From the NCBI GenBank assembly GCA_902570155.1, contig CACFXU010000001.1:62001-126000 (forward strand): a stretch of DNA of 64,000 bases, in the 5' to 3' direction. This DNA is from an uncultured Alphaproteobacteria bacterium. GTDB lineage: Bacteria; Pseudomonadota; Alphaproteobacteria; HIMB59; GCA-002718135. Shown in pieces: positions 1 through 9,086 of the stretch (the first letter of the stretch is position 1; each line of letters starts with the position of its first letter). A model generated the notes under the pieces. That model saw only the letters and a program-made list of their open reading frames with translations. It ran no database searches and was not told where the DNA came from. Made by a program: the position numbers and the translations under genes.

Positions 1-80
1 GTATGAAATTTTATAAAAAAAATAAAAATGATTTATTGTTTAAACCAATGCCTAGATTAAGAGTAAGAAGTGTATTATAA
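1..80 (+). CDS. 3' end of an unidentified gene (partial)
   Basis: An open frame enters from the left edge and stops at TAA (78-80). The visible 25 residues are basic and end in PMPRLRVRSVL. An ATG at 3-5 lies in this frame, but the gene probably starts outside the window. The piece is too short to assign to a family. It runs in the same direction as the EVE-domain gene 40 bases downstream. Confidence 0.4.
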   Translation, partial: MKFYKKNKNDLLFKPMPRLRVRSVL

Positions 81-120
81 ATTTAATCTTGTAAATAATT
101 TAAACTAAAGAAATATTAAA

Positions 121-525
121 ATGAAATACTGGTTATTGAAATCTGAACCTGATGCATGGTCTTGGGATAACCAAGTCAAGGAGGGTGCATCTATGTGGGA
201 TGGAGTCCGAAATTATCAAGCTAGAAATAATTTGAAAGAGATGAAAAAAAATGATTTATGTTTTTTTTATCATTCAGTTACAGAAAGAAGTATTGTTGGT
301 ATTGTTAAAGTGGTAAAAGAATTTTATCCAGATCCTACAGATAAAACAGGCCGTTTTGTTGTAGTTGATGTTAAGGCAACAAAAAAACTAAAAAACCCAG
401 TCTCCCTTGATCAGATAAAAGAAAACAGTAAGTTAAAAGATATTGCACTTGTTAAACAAAGTAGACTCTCTGTAATGCCTTTAAAAAAAACTGAATGGGA
501 AATAATAATTAAAATGTCAAATTAG
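121..525 (+). CDS. EVE-domain protein (PUA-like fold)
   Basis: The 134-residue product is a single EVE domain, a PUA-like fold related to YTH that is thought to bind modified bases in DNA or RNA. It starts with the family signature MKYWLLKSEPDAWSW and has the typical WDGVRNYQARNNL segment near residues 25-40, then a FFYHS strand near 47-51. Length is normal for stand-alone bacterial EVE proteins. Next to acs it looks like a conserved housekeeping gene rather than part of the defence island, although a second EVE-like region occurs in the McrB-like protein at 13443. The cellular substrate is unknown. The family call is secure; the function is not. Confidence 0.9.
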   Translation: MKYWLLKSEPDAWSWDNQVKEGASMWDGVRNYQARNNLKEMKKNDLCFFYHSVTERSIVGIVKVVKEFYPDPTDKTGRFVVVDVKATKKLKNPVSLDQIKENSKLKDIALVKQSRLSVMPLKKTEWEIIIKMSN

Positions 526-580
526 CTTAAAAAAATAATTATTTGTTGATATTTAAATAAATTAGAATTACTCTCGTATT

Positions 581-2503
581 ATGGAAATTAAAAAAGAATG
601 GCTTGAACATGCAAAGGTTAATGAAGATAAATATTCTTCAATGTATGATAATTCTCTTCAAAACAATGATAAATTTTGGGCAGATCAAGCACAAAGAGTC
701 GATTGGATTAAAAAATTTACAAAAATAAAAGACATAAAATATTCTAAAGATGATGTTAACATTAAATGGTTTGAAGACGGCAATCTTAATGTATCCTATA
801 ATTGTATAGATAGGCATGCTAAAAATAATCCTGATAAAGTTGCTATAATTTGGGAAGGTGACGATCCAAATGAAACAAAAAAAATAACCTACAGAGACCT
901 TCTAACAAATGTATCAAAAGCAGCAAATGTACTAAAAAAAATTGGAGTAAAAAAAGGTGATCGAGTAACAATATACTTAACAATGATACCTGAGTTGGCC
1001 TACATTATGTTAGCCTGTGCAAGAATTGGAGCAGTTCACTCAATAATATTTGGAGGCTTTTCTGCAGAGTCGATAGCAGGTAGAATAAAAGATTGTAAAT
1101 CAGAATATGTAGTAACAGCAGATGAAGGAGTTAGAGGTGGAAAAACTATTCCTTTGAAATTAACTACCGATAAGGCACTAGAAACATGTCCGGATGTTAA
1201 AAAATGTTTAGTTGTTAAAAGAACAAATAAGGAGATAGAGCTAAAAAAAGATAGAGATATATTTTATGATGATATTTTAAAAGATGCTGATAGTTTTTGT
1301 GAACCAGAAGTCTTAAACGCTGAAGATCCTTTATTCATTTTATATACCTCTGGGTCAACTGGTAAGCCTAAAGGCGTAATGCATACAACGGGTGGTTATA
1401 TAGTTTATGCTTCAATGACACATGAGTATATCTTTAATTACAATGATGGAGATATATACTGGTGCACTGCAGACATAGGTTGGATTACTGGTCACAGTTA
1501 TATAATTTATGGCCCGCTTGCTAATGGTGCTACAACTTTAATGTTTGAAGGTGTTCCTAATTATCCTGACTTCTCTAGATTTTGGCAAATAGTTGATAAA
1601 CATGAAGTAAACATATTTTACACAGCCCCTACTGCTATTAGAGCTTTAATGAGAGAAGGTGATAGTTTTGTAACAAAAACTAACAGATCATCATTAAAAC
1701 TTTTAGGTACAGTCGGTGAACCAATAAATCCAGAAGCTTGGAAGTGGTACTATGAAGTACCCGGTAATTCTAAATGTCCAATTGTTGATACTTGGTGGCA
1801 AACAGAAACAGGGGGAATTTTAATTTCTCCTCAAACTGGTGCTATAAAATTGAAGCCTGGTTCTGCTTCAAAACCTTTTTTTGGAATTGAACCTTGCATA
1901 GTTGATAAAGAAGGAAATGAACTAGAAGGTGAATGTGAAGGTATGTTATGTATGAAACGATCATGGCCAGGTCAAATGAGAACCGTTTACGGAGATCATA
2001 AAAGATTTATTGATACTTATTTTTCACAATTTAATGGTAAATATTTTACAGGTGATGGATGTAAGAGAGATAAAGATGGATATTATTGGATTACAGGTAG
2101 AGTAGATGATGTAATAATTGTATCTGGGCATAATTTAGGCACTGCTGAAATAGAAAGTGCTTTTGTATCTCATAAGGATGTTTCTGAAGCTGCAGTAGTG
2201 GGCTATCCTCATGACGTTAAAGGCAATGGTTTATATTGTTATGTATCTCTCAAAGTTGGCGTTGATTCTTCAGATGATTTAGTATTAGATTTAAAAAAAA
2301 CTATTAGAGAAAAAATTGGCCCTATTGCTACGCCAGACTTTATTCATATAACCGCTGGACTACCAAAGACAAGATCTGGAAAAATTATGAGACGAATTTT
2401 AAGAAAAATTGCCTCAAATGATTTTGAAAATTTAGGAGATACTTCAACATTGGCAGATCCATCTGTTGTAGATAATTTAATTAAAAAAAGACAAAATAAA
2501 TAA
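581..2503 (+). CDS. acs: Acetyl-CoA synthetase
   Basis: This 640-residue AMP-forming ligase makes acetyl-CoA from acetate, ATP and CoA. The adenylate-forming core motif [11 protein letters not shown] lies near residue 253. The acetate-pocket motif TWWQTETGG lies near 405-413. The C-terminal motif [12 protein letters not shown], near residue 600, carries the Lys that is acetylated to switch the enzyme off in characterised homologues. The length matches the family (about 650), and the N-terminal ACAS_N region starts at the chosen ATG. The gene converges on tdk with a 7-base gap. Acetate scavenging fits an oligotrophic marine heterotroph. Confidence 0.97.
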   Translation: MEIKKEWLEHAKVNEDKYSSMYDNSLQNNDKFWADQAQRVDWIKKFTKIKDIKYSKDDVNIKWFEDGNLNVSYNCIDRHAKNNPDKVAIIWEGDDPNETKKITYRDLLTNVSKAANVLKKIGVKKGDRVTIYLTMIPELAYIMLACARIGAVHSIIFGGFSAESIAGRIKDCKSEYVVTADEGVRGGKTIPLKLTTDKALETCPDVKKCLVVKRTNKEIELKKDRDIFYDDILKDADSFCEPEVLNAEDPLFILYTSGSTGKPKGVMHTTGGYIVYASMTHEYIFNYNDGDIYWCTADIGWITGHSYIIYGPLANGATTLMFEGVPNYPDFSRFWQIVDKHEVNIFYTAPTAIRALMREGDSFVTKTNRSSLKLLGTVGEPINPEAWKWYYEVPGNSKCPIVDTWWQTETGGILISPQTGAIKLKPGSASKPFFGIEPCIVDKEGNELEGECEGMLCMKRSWPGQMRTVYGDHKRFIDTYFSQFNGKYFTGDGCKRDKDGYYWITGRVDDVIIVSGHNLGTAEIESAFVSHKDVSEAAVVGYPHDVKGNGLYCYVSLKVGVDSSDDLVLDLKKTIREKIGPIATPDFIHITAGLPKTRSGKIMRRILRKIASNDFENLGDTSTLADPSVVDNLIKKRQNK

Positions 2504-2510
2504 AAACAAA

Positions 2511-3062
2511 CTATCTTGGCTCCCAGTGCTTCAGACACCTGGGCTCATAAATATTTGCAGCTCCTACTTGAGTTCTCTCGCCGCCCTCTATTTTTCTATA
2601 CGTTTTTGTTGCCTCAAGACCACAAACATTGCAAAAACCATAAATTTTTACAATTTTATCAGATAGGCCTAGAAGCATTGAAGATGTTTCCCAAGGCTTT
2701 CCTCTTGAGTCTTGATCTAGACCCGCACAAACAACATCTATCCCTTTATTCAAAATAATTTCAACATTATCTAGTGTATGCTTTGTCTCCATAAACTGAA
2801 TTTCATCTAAGAATACCATATCAACCTCACTTTTTTCAAAAGTAAATTTTTTTAAAGTCGTGGGCCAATCATTCATAGCATAGCATTCATGACTCAAATC
2901 ATTATGAGTAATGATTTTTTGATTTGAATATCTGTCATCTAAACTTGGTTTGATTACTATAATTTTTTTGTTTTGGTGTTTAGCCCAAAGTATTCTTTTT
3001 AATAATTCACTTGTTTTACCAGCAAACATTGCTCCAACAATTGTTTCAAGATTACCTCGCAT
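2511..3062 (-). CDS. tdk: Thymidine kinase
   Basis: A 183-residue type II thymidine kinase that phosphorylates thymidine to dTMP in the salvage pathway. The Walker A loop GAMFAGKT is at residues 10-17 and the Walker B-like DEIQF near 86-90. The zinc-binding cysteines are visible as CNVCG near 143-147 with a further Cys near the C-terminus (EPRCLKHW). Full length for the family. It is transcribed leftward, converging on acs and diverging from rsmB. Confidence 0.96.
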   Translation of the reverse strand: MRGNLETIVGAMFAGKTSELLKRILWAKHQNKKIIVIKPSLDDRYSNQKIITHNDLSHECYAMNDWPTTLKKFTFEKSEVDMVFLDEIQFMETKHTLDNVEIILNKGIDVVCAGLDQDSRGKPWETSSMLLGLSDKIVKIYGFCNVCGLEATKTYRKIEGGERTQVGAANIYEPRCLKHWEPR

Positions 3063-3132
3063 AACTCAATATATTTTATTTTTGATATTTATTATATAAT
3101 TAATTTCAATAAATAATAGATTATTAAACATC

Positions 3133-4401
3133 ATGATTAAAGGTGAAAAAGTAAGATTCGATATTCATAATATTTTATTTTCGATCTATAAATTTAATAA
3201 TACATTAGAAAATACATCTATTAAAAAAATAATTAATAAACATAAAAAAGAAGATGTATCTTTCATATTTAATGTAACCTTAAGCTCTATGAGGCTTCAT
3301 ATACATAGCTTAAAAATATTGAAAAAATATATAAAGAAAAAATTAAGAGATCATGAGAAAATTTTATTAATCAGTGCTATAACTCAAATTGTATTTTTAA
3401 ATTTTAAAGAATATGCTGTTATAAATTGTTCAGTTGAAATTTCAAAAAAACTAAAACTCTATCCAGCACTTATAAATGCTAGCTTAAAGGCGATAGCAAA
3501 AAATAAAAAAAAATTAAAAAATATTAAAATTAGTTATAATGATTTGCCTCTATGGTTTAGAAAAAGGACAACCTCTTTAACAATACATGAAAAAAAACAA
3601 TTTCTTGAAAATTTTTATAAAGAACCAGATGTTCATATAGTTTTTAAAAATAAGGAGAAATTGAATAAATTTGATGAGGGTTTAATTAAAACGAGTAGCA
3701 CATCAGGTTTTTTAATAGATAAAAAGGAAATAGAAGGTAAAAAATCATTTATAAGGGGTGATTGGTGGGTACAAGATTTCTCTTCCTTCTTTCCAATAAA
3801 TAGTATTGAATTTAGAAATCAAGACTTAAAGTTACTGGATGCTTGTGCTGCACCTGGAGGAAAGGCATTTCAGCTTCTATCAAAAAACTTAAAAGTTACA
3901 CTTAATGATAAAAGCAAAAGAAGAATACAAACTCTTAATTCTAATTTAAATCGTCTTAAATTTAATCCAAAAGTATTAAATAAAGATTTTATTAAATTTG
4001 ATAAAAATGAAAAGTTTGATTTCATTATAATTGATGCTCCTTGTTCAGCTATTGGAACAATAAGGAAAAATCCTGAAATATTTTTTAAAAGTAAAATTCC
4101 TGATTTTGATGGACTTAATAATTTACAACAAAATATGTTAGAGAAAGCTGCTCTTTTATTAAATGTAGGTGGAAATATACTTTATATGACTTGTTCTTTT
4201 ATAAAAAATGAGACTTTTGACCAGATTAATAAGTTCCTTAAAAAAAATAATAATTTTTTAGTTGCAAATTTTATATTAACAGAAGAAAATTACAATTTTT
4301 CAAAATTTGTAAAAAAGAATCTGATGATCACAATCCCAGATAAAATATTGAATAATAATATAGATGGATACTTTGCTGCATATCTTAAAAAAATAAAATG
4401 A
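3133..4401 (+). CDS. rsmB: 16S rRNA m5C methyltransferase, RsmB/Sun type
   Basis: A 422-residue RsmB/NOP-family protein, predicted to methylate a cytosine of 16S rRNA (C967 in E. coli). The N-terminal ~130 residues resemble the NusB-like RNA-binding domain. The SAM motif LDACAAPGGKAFQL lies near residue 236. The two conserved cysteines are in DAPCSAIG (near 305) and MTCSF (near 350). It overlaps the heparinase-like gene by 4 bases (ATGA). The order rsmB, heparinase-like, purH is common in alphaproteobacteria. Confidence 0.93.
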   Translation: MIKGEKVRFDIHNILFSIYKFNNTLENTSIKKIINKHKKEDVSFIFNVTLSSMRLHIHSLKILKKYIKKKLRDHEKILLISAITQIVFLNFKEYAVINCSVEISKKLKLYPALINASLKAIAKNKKKLKNIKISYNDLPLWFRKRTTSLTIHEKKQFLENFYKEPDVHIVFKNKEKLNKFDEGLIKTSSTSGFLIDKKEIEGKKSFIRGDWWVQDFSSFFPINSIEFRNQDLKLLDACAAPGGKAFQLLSKNLKVTLNDKSKRRIQTLNSNLNRLKFNPKVLNKDFIKFDKNEKFDFIIIDAPCSAIGTIRKNPEIFFKSKIPDFDGLNNLQQNMLEKAALLLNVGGNILYMTCSFIKNETFDQINKFLKKNNNFLVANFILTEENYNFSKFVKKNLMITIPDKILNNNIDGYFAAYLKKIK

Positions 4402-5930
4402 TTTTATTAATTAAAAAATTAATTTTTGTTTTTATTATTTTCAAATTTAAGTCAAATAAAAAATTATCATATAATGATTTGAATTTTAGAAAAATTGATT
4501 ATACAAATTATGATCAAGTAAAGTCATATATTTTCAAAAAAAATTTTTACAATAATAATAATAAAAATATACATAGCTTTGATTTTTTGAACTTTTCAAA
4601 TAAGTTGGGAGGTAAAATTGGTATAAATTTATCAAAAGAATCTATTTTTGGATGGTTTCAAATTAATAAGAATAAATTAGTTTTTCCATGGATAGATGAT
4701 TTACAGTCAAAAAGACTTATTAATCTCTTATATAATTATGAATATATAAATTCATCATCCAGTCAAAAAGATAAAAAAAAACTAGACTCAATAATTTATT
4801 TTCATATTCGAAGAGTTTTATTTGATTTTAACAACAAAAAAATTACTCAAATAACTTCATTTGATATTGTTGGATATTTATTATCATGTTTCATAACCGA
4901 AAGAATAAAAAATAAAAATATAGAATATGCAAAATTTATTTGTGTTAATCAAGTTGATAAATTGGGGATGCATAAAAGTTACAATGTACTGGAGCATTCA
5001 AAATTTATAAATAACTTAATTGAAATTAAAAATATCTTTCTTTTTTATAAATATAAAGAAGCAAATATTTTTGATGAATTAATATTGAAGATGACTTCTG
5101 TTTTAAATGAATATTTTCATAAAGATGGGTCCATTCCTTTGTTTAACGGCGCTAATAATATTTATACAAAAGAAATTTATAACTCTTTAAATAAGGAAAA
5201 GTTTTTAAAAAAAAGAATATTTGCGAATGTAGATAACGGTATTGCGTTTTATGCTGATAAAAATAAGAAGGTTTTTTTTGATGTAGTTCAACCGAACAAA
5301 GATATGATAAGTTCTAATCTAAGTGCAGGTACTTTATCTTTGGAATTAAGTGGTTTTGGTGAAAAAATATTTACGAATTGTGGTGCATCTGAAAATTTTG
5401 GTAAAAATCCAGAATACCTAAGATATAGCGCAGCACATTCTACTATTATCTTACAAAATACAAACATTAGCGAGATAAAGGAAGGTAATCCTCACATAAA
5501 ATTTCCTCAATCAGTAGTCTTTAGAAGAGAAACTAACACAGGTGAAGAAATATTTGAAGGTTCACATAATGGATATTTAAACAAATTTAAAAAAATAATT
5601 AAAAGAAAATTAATTGTATATAAAAATTTTGATAAGTTGGAAGGTGAAGATAGCCTTATTTCTTATAAAGGCACAGCTAAGAGATTAGTTTACCACATTA
5701 GGTTTCACTTAGGTCATGGAATCGTATTTAATTTTACAAATAGTAAAAAAAATATAATTTTAAAAACAAGTTTAAATAATATTTGGTTATTTAAAAGTGA
5801 TATGGAATTAATTGTAGAAGACAGTATAATAGTTGACAATAATAGCACTAAACCAACTAAACAAATTGTTATTAAAGGTATATTGTCTGATAAAAAAATT
5901 ATAAGAAAATGGTCATTAGAAAAAATTTAA
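4398..5930 (+). CDS. Heparinase II/III family protein
   Basis: A 510-residue protein whose C-terminal half matches the heparinase II/III C-terminal (beta-sandwich) domain. It shows an AHSTIILQNTNISEI segment near residues 348-362 and a conserved NGY..KFKKIIKRKLI stretch near 390-405. The N-terminal part looks like the usual helical region. The first ~20 residues are hydrophobic and basic and could be a membrane anchor or secretion signal. It starts 4 bases inside rsmB and overlaps purH-N by 22 bases, so translation is probably coupled. In alphaproteobacteria this gene sits between rsmB and purH, and its real substrate there is unknown. Polysaccharide lyase activity is family-level inference only. 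Confidence 0.8.
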   Translation: MILLIKKLIFVFIIFKFKSNKKLSYNDLNFRKIDYTNYDQVKSYIFKKNFYNNNNKNIHSFDFLNFSNKLGGKIGINLSKESIFGWFQINKNKLVFPWIDDLQSKRLINLLYNYEYINSSSSQKDKKKLDSIIYFHIRRVLFDFNNKKITQITSFDIVGYLLSCFITERIKNKNIEYAKFICVNQVDKLGMHKSYNVLEHSKFINNLIEIKNIFLFYKYKEANIFDELILKMTSVLNEYFHKDGSIPLFNGANNIYTKEIYNSLNKEKFLKKRIFANVDNGIAFYADKNKKVFFDVVQPNKDMISSNLSAGTLSLELSGFGEKIFTNCGASENFGKNPEYLRYSAAHSTIILQNTNISEIKEGNPHIKFPQSVVFRRETNTGEEIFEGSHNGYLNKFKKIIKRKLIVYKNFDKLEGEDSLISYKGTAKRLVYHIRFHLGHGIVFNFTNSKKNIILKTSLNNIWLFKSDMELIVEDSIIVDNNSTKPTKQIVIKGILSDKKIIRKWSLEKI

Positions 5931-6508
5931 AACAGAAATACGCCCTAATATCAGTATTTGACAAAAAAAATTTACGGTATCTTTGTAGTAATTTAAATAA
6001 ATATAATTATAAATTTATTTCAACCGGTTCAACTGGCAATTATATAAGAGGAATGGGCTTTAAATGTAGGGATATTTCTAAAATAACTAAATTTAAAGAA
6101 ATGTTTGATGGAAGAATTAAAACATTAAATCCATTAATATATAGCTCTTTACTTTATAAGCGGGAAAATGAGTTTCATAAAAAACAATTTCTATCATTAA
6201 AAGTTCCTGAGATTGATATTGTTATTGTAAATTTGTATCCTTTTCATAAATACCTAAAAAGAAAAGGTATTAATGATATAATTGAAATGATTGACATCGG
6301 TGGACCAAGTTTATTGAGAGCTGCTGGTAAAAACTTTAGATATATTGCCCCTATTATGGATATTAAGGACTACAAAAAATTAATTAGTAATTTAAAAAAA
6401 AATAATGGGGTGACTGACTTTTCTTTTAGAAAAAAAATGGCTCATAAAATTTATAAAAGCACCTCTGGTTATGATAAAATAATTTCTGATTGGTTAGATG
6501 AAAGTTAA
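5909..6508 (+). CDS. purH: IMP cyclohydrolase domain of PurH (N-terminal half, separate gene)
   Basis: A 199-residue MGS-like/IMP cyclohydrolase domain, catalysing the last step of IMP synthesis. Visible family motifs are ALISVFDKKNL near the start, STGSTGNYIR near residue 37, MFDGRIKTLNP near 64 (normally GR(V/I)KTLHP), VNLYPF near 106 and MIDIGGPSLLRAAGKN near 126. PurH is normally one bifunctional protein of about 510-530 residues. Here the frame closes at TAA (6506-6508) exactly at the linker between the two domains. The second domain is read from its own ATG at 6498 in another frame. A single indel or sequencing error is the alternative to a real gene split. Confidence 0.88.
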   Translation: MVIRKNLKQKYALISVFDKKNLRYLCSNLNKYNYKFISTGSTGNYIRGMGFKCRDISKITKFKEMFDGRIKTLNPLIYSSLLYKRENEFHKKQFLSLKVPEIDIVIVNLYPFHKYLKRKGINDIIEMIDIGGPSLLRAAGKNFRYIAPIMDIKDYKKLISNLKKNNGVTDFSFRKKMAHKIYKSTSGYDKIISDWLDES

Positions 6509-7415
6509 AAATAAAAAAATCATACTAAGATATGGTGAGAATCCTAATCAAAATGCTTACTTAATTAACAGTCAAAAGAGTTCTATTTTTAATTATCAAA
6601 TGAACGGTAAAGTTATAAGTTATAATAATTTAATTGATCTTGATAGTGGTCTAAAATGCTTGGCAGAGTTTAGAGAGCCCACATCTATAATTATTAAGCA
6701 TACTAATCCTTGTGGCGTTGCTTCATCTGACAATATTACAAATGCTTTTATTAAATCTTACAAAAGTGATTCTAAAAGTGCTTTTGGGGGGATAATTTTT
6801 TTAAACAGAAAAGTAGATTTACAAGTAGCAAAACAAATACACAAAAATTTTTATGAAATGGTTGTTGCGCCTAATTTTGATAAAAACGCATTAAATATTT
6901 TAAAACAAAAGAAAAAGTTAATTTTATTAAAAATACCAAAAATTAAAAAACAAAATATTGAATACAAATCTACTCTTTTTGGCGACCTGTATCAAACTAA
7001 AGATTTGACTCCTATTAATAACAGATTTCTTAATTTGGTTTCATTAAAAATAGCGTCATCAAAATCAATTGATGATTTAATATTTTCACTCAAAGTGGCT
7101 AAACATTTAAAATCAAATGCTGTAGTCTTGTCAAAAAATAAACAAACTTTGGGTCTGGGGCATGGTCAAACAAACAGATTTGATGCACTCAACTCTGCAA
7201 TAAAAAATATGAACAAATATTTTAAAACTAAATCATTTGTTTGTGCTTCGGATGGTTTTTTTCCATTTACAGATAGTATAAAATTACTCAATAAAAATGG
7301 TTGTAATATTGTAGCTCAACCAAAGGGCTCAATAAATGATAAAAAAATTATTTCTTTTTCTATAAAAAATAAAATTTCACTATACTTTATTAAAAATAGG
7401 CTTTTCAAACATTGA
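6498..7415 (+). CDS. purH: AICAR formyltransferase domain of PurH (C-terminal half, separate gene)
   Basis: A 305-residue AICAR transformylase domain, which formylates AICAR using 10-formyl-THF. It begins just before the classic LRYGENP(H/N)Q motif and carries the catalytic KHTNPCGV near residues 67-74, DSKSAFGG near 90 and SDGFFPFTDSI near 252. It ends in the usual RLFKH-type tail. With the upstream half the total is 504 residues, equal to a complete PurH. ATG 6498-6500 overlaps the upstream stop (ATGAAAGTTAA), a typical coupled arrangement. A TAG lies directly upstream of this ATG in the same frame, so any fusion would need a frame change inside these 11 bases. Confidence 0.88.
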   Translation: MKVKNKKIILRYGENPNQNAYLINSQKSSIFNYQMNGKVISYNNLIDLDSGLKCLAEFREPTSIIIKHTNPCGVASSDNITNAFIKSYKSDSKSAFGGIIFLNRKVDLQVAKQIHKNFYEMVVAPNFDKNALNILKQKKKLILLKIPKIKKQNIEYKSTLFGDLYQTKDLTPINNRFLNLVSLKIASSKSIDDLIFSLKVAKHLKSNAVVLSKNKQTLGLGHGQTNRFDALNSAIKNMNKYFKTKSFVCASDGFFPFTDSIKLLNKNGCNIVAQPKGSINDKKIISFSIKNKISLYFIKNRLFKH

Positions 7416-7567
7416 GTGATAAATATAAAATTCCAGATTATATAAAGATCTTGATTAAGAATAATCCCAAAATAATTTCTGGTAGGAAAAATTTTAATTT
7501 CTACCAATGGAGAATAGCTAAAACGTTAGATTTAGTAAAAAAATATATTAGTTCAAAAAAGAGTTAA
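7412..7567 (+). CDS. Small basic protein of unknown function
   Basis: A 51-residue frame opens at TTG 7412, overlapping the end of purH by 4 bases, and stops at 7567. The product is basic, with YKIPDYIKILIKNN near the start and FYQWRIAKTLDLVKKYI near the end. It is predicted helical, without a signal peptide. The position directly behind purH and the protein-like composition argue for a real gene. The non-ATG start and small size keep this uncertain. I do not recognise the family. Confidence 0.4.
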   Translation: MSDKYKIPDYIKILIKNNPKIISGRKNFNFYQWRIAKTLDLVKKYISSKKS

Positions 7568-7636
7568 AAAATTAATTATTTGGTAAATTGATTTAGACTG
7601 GTTTACTGAAAGAGTAAATTGATATAGATACAGATT

Positions 7637-8239
7637 ATGAACAAGCCAAATCTTTTTTTCCCTACGCCTGTTTGGACATTACAATTAGATAATTATCAGT
7701 CAATTAATGAACAAATGTATAAATTTATTAAAATTACTCAATCAAAAGATCATGAAGGAATTAATAAAAGTAATATTAAGGGTTGGCATTCAAAAGACTT
7801 TAATATGCAAGAAAATGAACCTAAAAATTTTATAAAATTTATATTGCCAGCTATTGAACAAGTAATCACTGATATGAATTGGGAAAAACAAAAACAGTCA
7901 ATTAATATAAATAATATGTGGGCAATAATAAATACCGGCGGCTCTGCAAATTTAAGACACCAACATGGTAATAGCACAATAAGTGGAGCATATTATGTTC
8001 GTGCTCCAAAAAACTCAGGAGATATTGTTTTTTATGATCCAAGACCAGCGCCTGTTTATACATATCCGAAGGCAATGAATCCTAATTTACTTAATGCTCA
8101 GGTAAATGGAATAAGTCCCAAAGAAGGAGCGTTAGTGTTATTTCCAAGCTATCTTGATCATTCAGTAAATGAGAATCTTTCCAATGAAGAAAGAATTGTA
8201 ATAAGCTTTAATATTACAATTCAAATTAAATCGAATTAG
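7637..8239 (+). CDS. Putative 2OG-Fe(II) oxygenase (TIGR02466-type)
   Basis: A 200-residue protein matching the small dioxygenase family that begins with a FFPTPVW motif (residues 7-13 here). It has RHQHGNSTISGAYYVR in the middle, FYDPRP after it, and GALVLFPSYLDHSV followed by ERIVISFN near the end. The two His-containing segments and the Arg are the expected iron and 2-oxoglutarate ligands. The family is widespread in marine bacteria and their phages; substrates are unknown. It is the first gene of the accessory cassette that separates purH from the tRNA-Gly island. Confidence 0.82.
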   Translation: MNKPNLFFPTPVWTLQLDNYQSINEQMYKFIKITQSKDHEGINKSNIKGWHSKDFNMQENEPKNFIKFILPAIEQVITDMNWEKQKQSININNMWAIINTGGSANLRHQHGNSTISGAYYVRAPKNSGDIVFYDPRPAPVYTYPKAMNPNLLNAQVNGISPKEGALVLFPSYLDHSVNENLSNEERIVISFNITIQIKSN

Positions 8240-8248
8240 TCAATTTTC

Positions 8249-9010
8249 TTAAACTTTATTCTTAGAAATAGTATCCCAAGCCTCACCAGTTTCCATTTCT
8301 TTTAGTGTCCATTGACCATAGGCTAAACTATTAAATATATTGTAGTCAATTACGGGGCGTTCAATATCTTCAATTTTACTTATGTTTTTAAGTGATACAT
8401 CGGTAAAATATGAAGGAACACCATTTAACATTGCCATAAAACCTGCTGTAGATTGTAAACTAATAAAAGCCCATGCATCTTTTAATAAAATTTTTAAAGG
8501 TACTTTGGAAAACTTATTATGCAAAATAATTTTTCTATCTGTATATCTTTTTACTAGTTTTGTTGTATCTTCTGCCCAAGTAGGAACGTTATAGACGTTT
8601 TTCATTGCATCTGAAGGTTCAGACAAAATAATATAACTTCCATTTTTCTTTTGTTCAAGTATTTCAAGGTTAAGTTTTTTTAATCTATCGTTTGGATATT
8701 TACCGACACCATTGTGAATAAAATTATTATAAACTATTCTGAAATATCCTTCCAAGTTAATTACATTTGTACGATTATTTTCAAAAGATCTTTTTGATTG
8801 ATTGAAATAACCATGATCCATATAATAATAATTCTTAGATTTCCTAATAACCTCAAGAGTGCCTCTAAGAACACCATATGTGGCAATTGTTTTATTAAAA
8901 TCTTTAAAATTATTTACGTGACATAAAAGTGAATCTGATCCCTTAGCAAAGTTGTAACATAGAGTTTTGTTAATACTGTGATCTGTATAAATAACAATAG
9001 GTTTTTCCAT
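8249..9010 (-). CDS. Glycosyltransferase/capsule-type protein of unknown specificity
   Basis: A 253-residue soluble protein. The pattern of a YYMDHGYFNQS segment near residue 63, a central IILSEPSD strand and a late STAGFMAMLNGVPSYF motif resembles the C-terminal half of capsule/Kdo-type glycosyltransferases, where a conserved Ser/Thr-rich loop and Gly-(V/K)-P motif follow the nucleotide-binding strand. Similar short proteins occur in marine phages and hypervariable islands, to my recollection. It is only half the length of a normal GT-B enzyme, so it may be a divergent or partial transferase. Function is inferred weakly. Confidence 0.5.
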   Translation of the reverse strand: MEKPIVIYTDHSINKTLCYNFAKGSDSLLCHVNNFKDFNKTIATYGVLRGTLEVIRKSKNYYYMDHGYFNQSKRSFENNRTNVINLEGYFRIVYNNFIHNGVGKYPNDRLKKLNLEILEQKKNGSYIILSEPSDAMKNVYNVPTWAEDTTKLVKRYTDRKIILHNKFSKVPLKILLKDAWAFISLQSTAGFMAMLNGVPSYFTDVSLKNISKIEDIERPVIDYNIFNSLAYGQWTLKEMETGEAWDTISKNKV

Positions 9011-9086
9011 TAAAAAATATAAGATAATTTAATATTTATAATTATAATTTTTTCTGTTATTTTCATATTAAAATAATTTAATTTTT

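Noticed and set aside
7584-7627. A short direct repeat GTAAATTGATWTAG before the first oxygenase gene, considered as an att or regulator site.
   Set aside because: It is short, AT-rich and unpaired with any boundary; chance is the simplest explanation.
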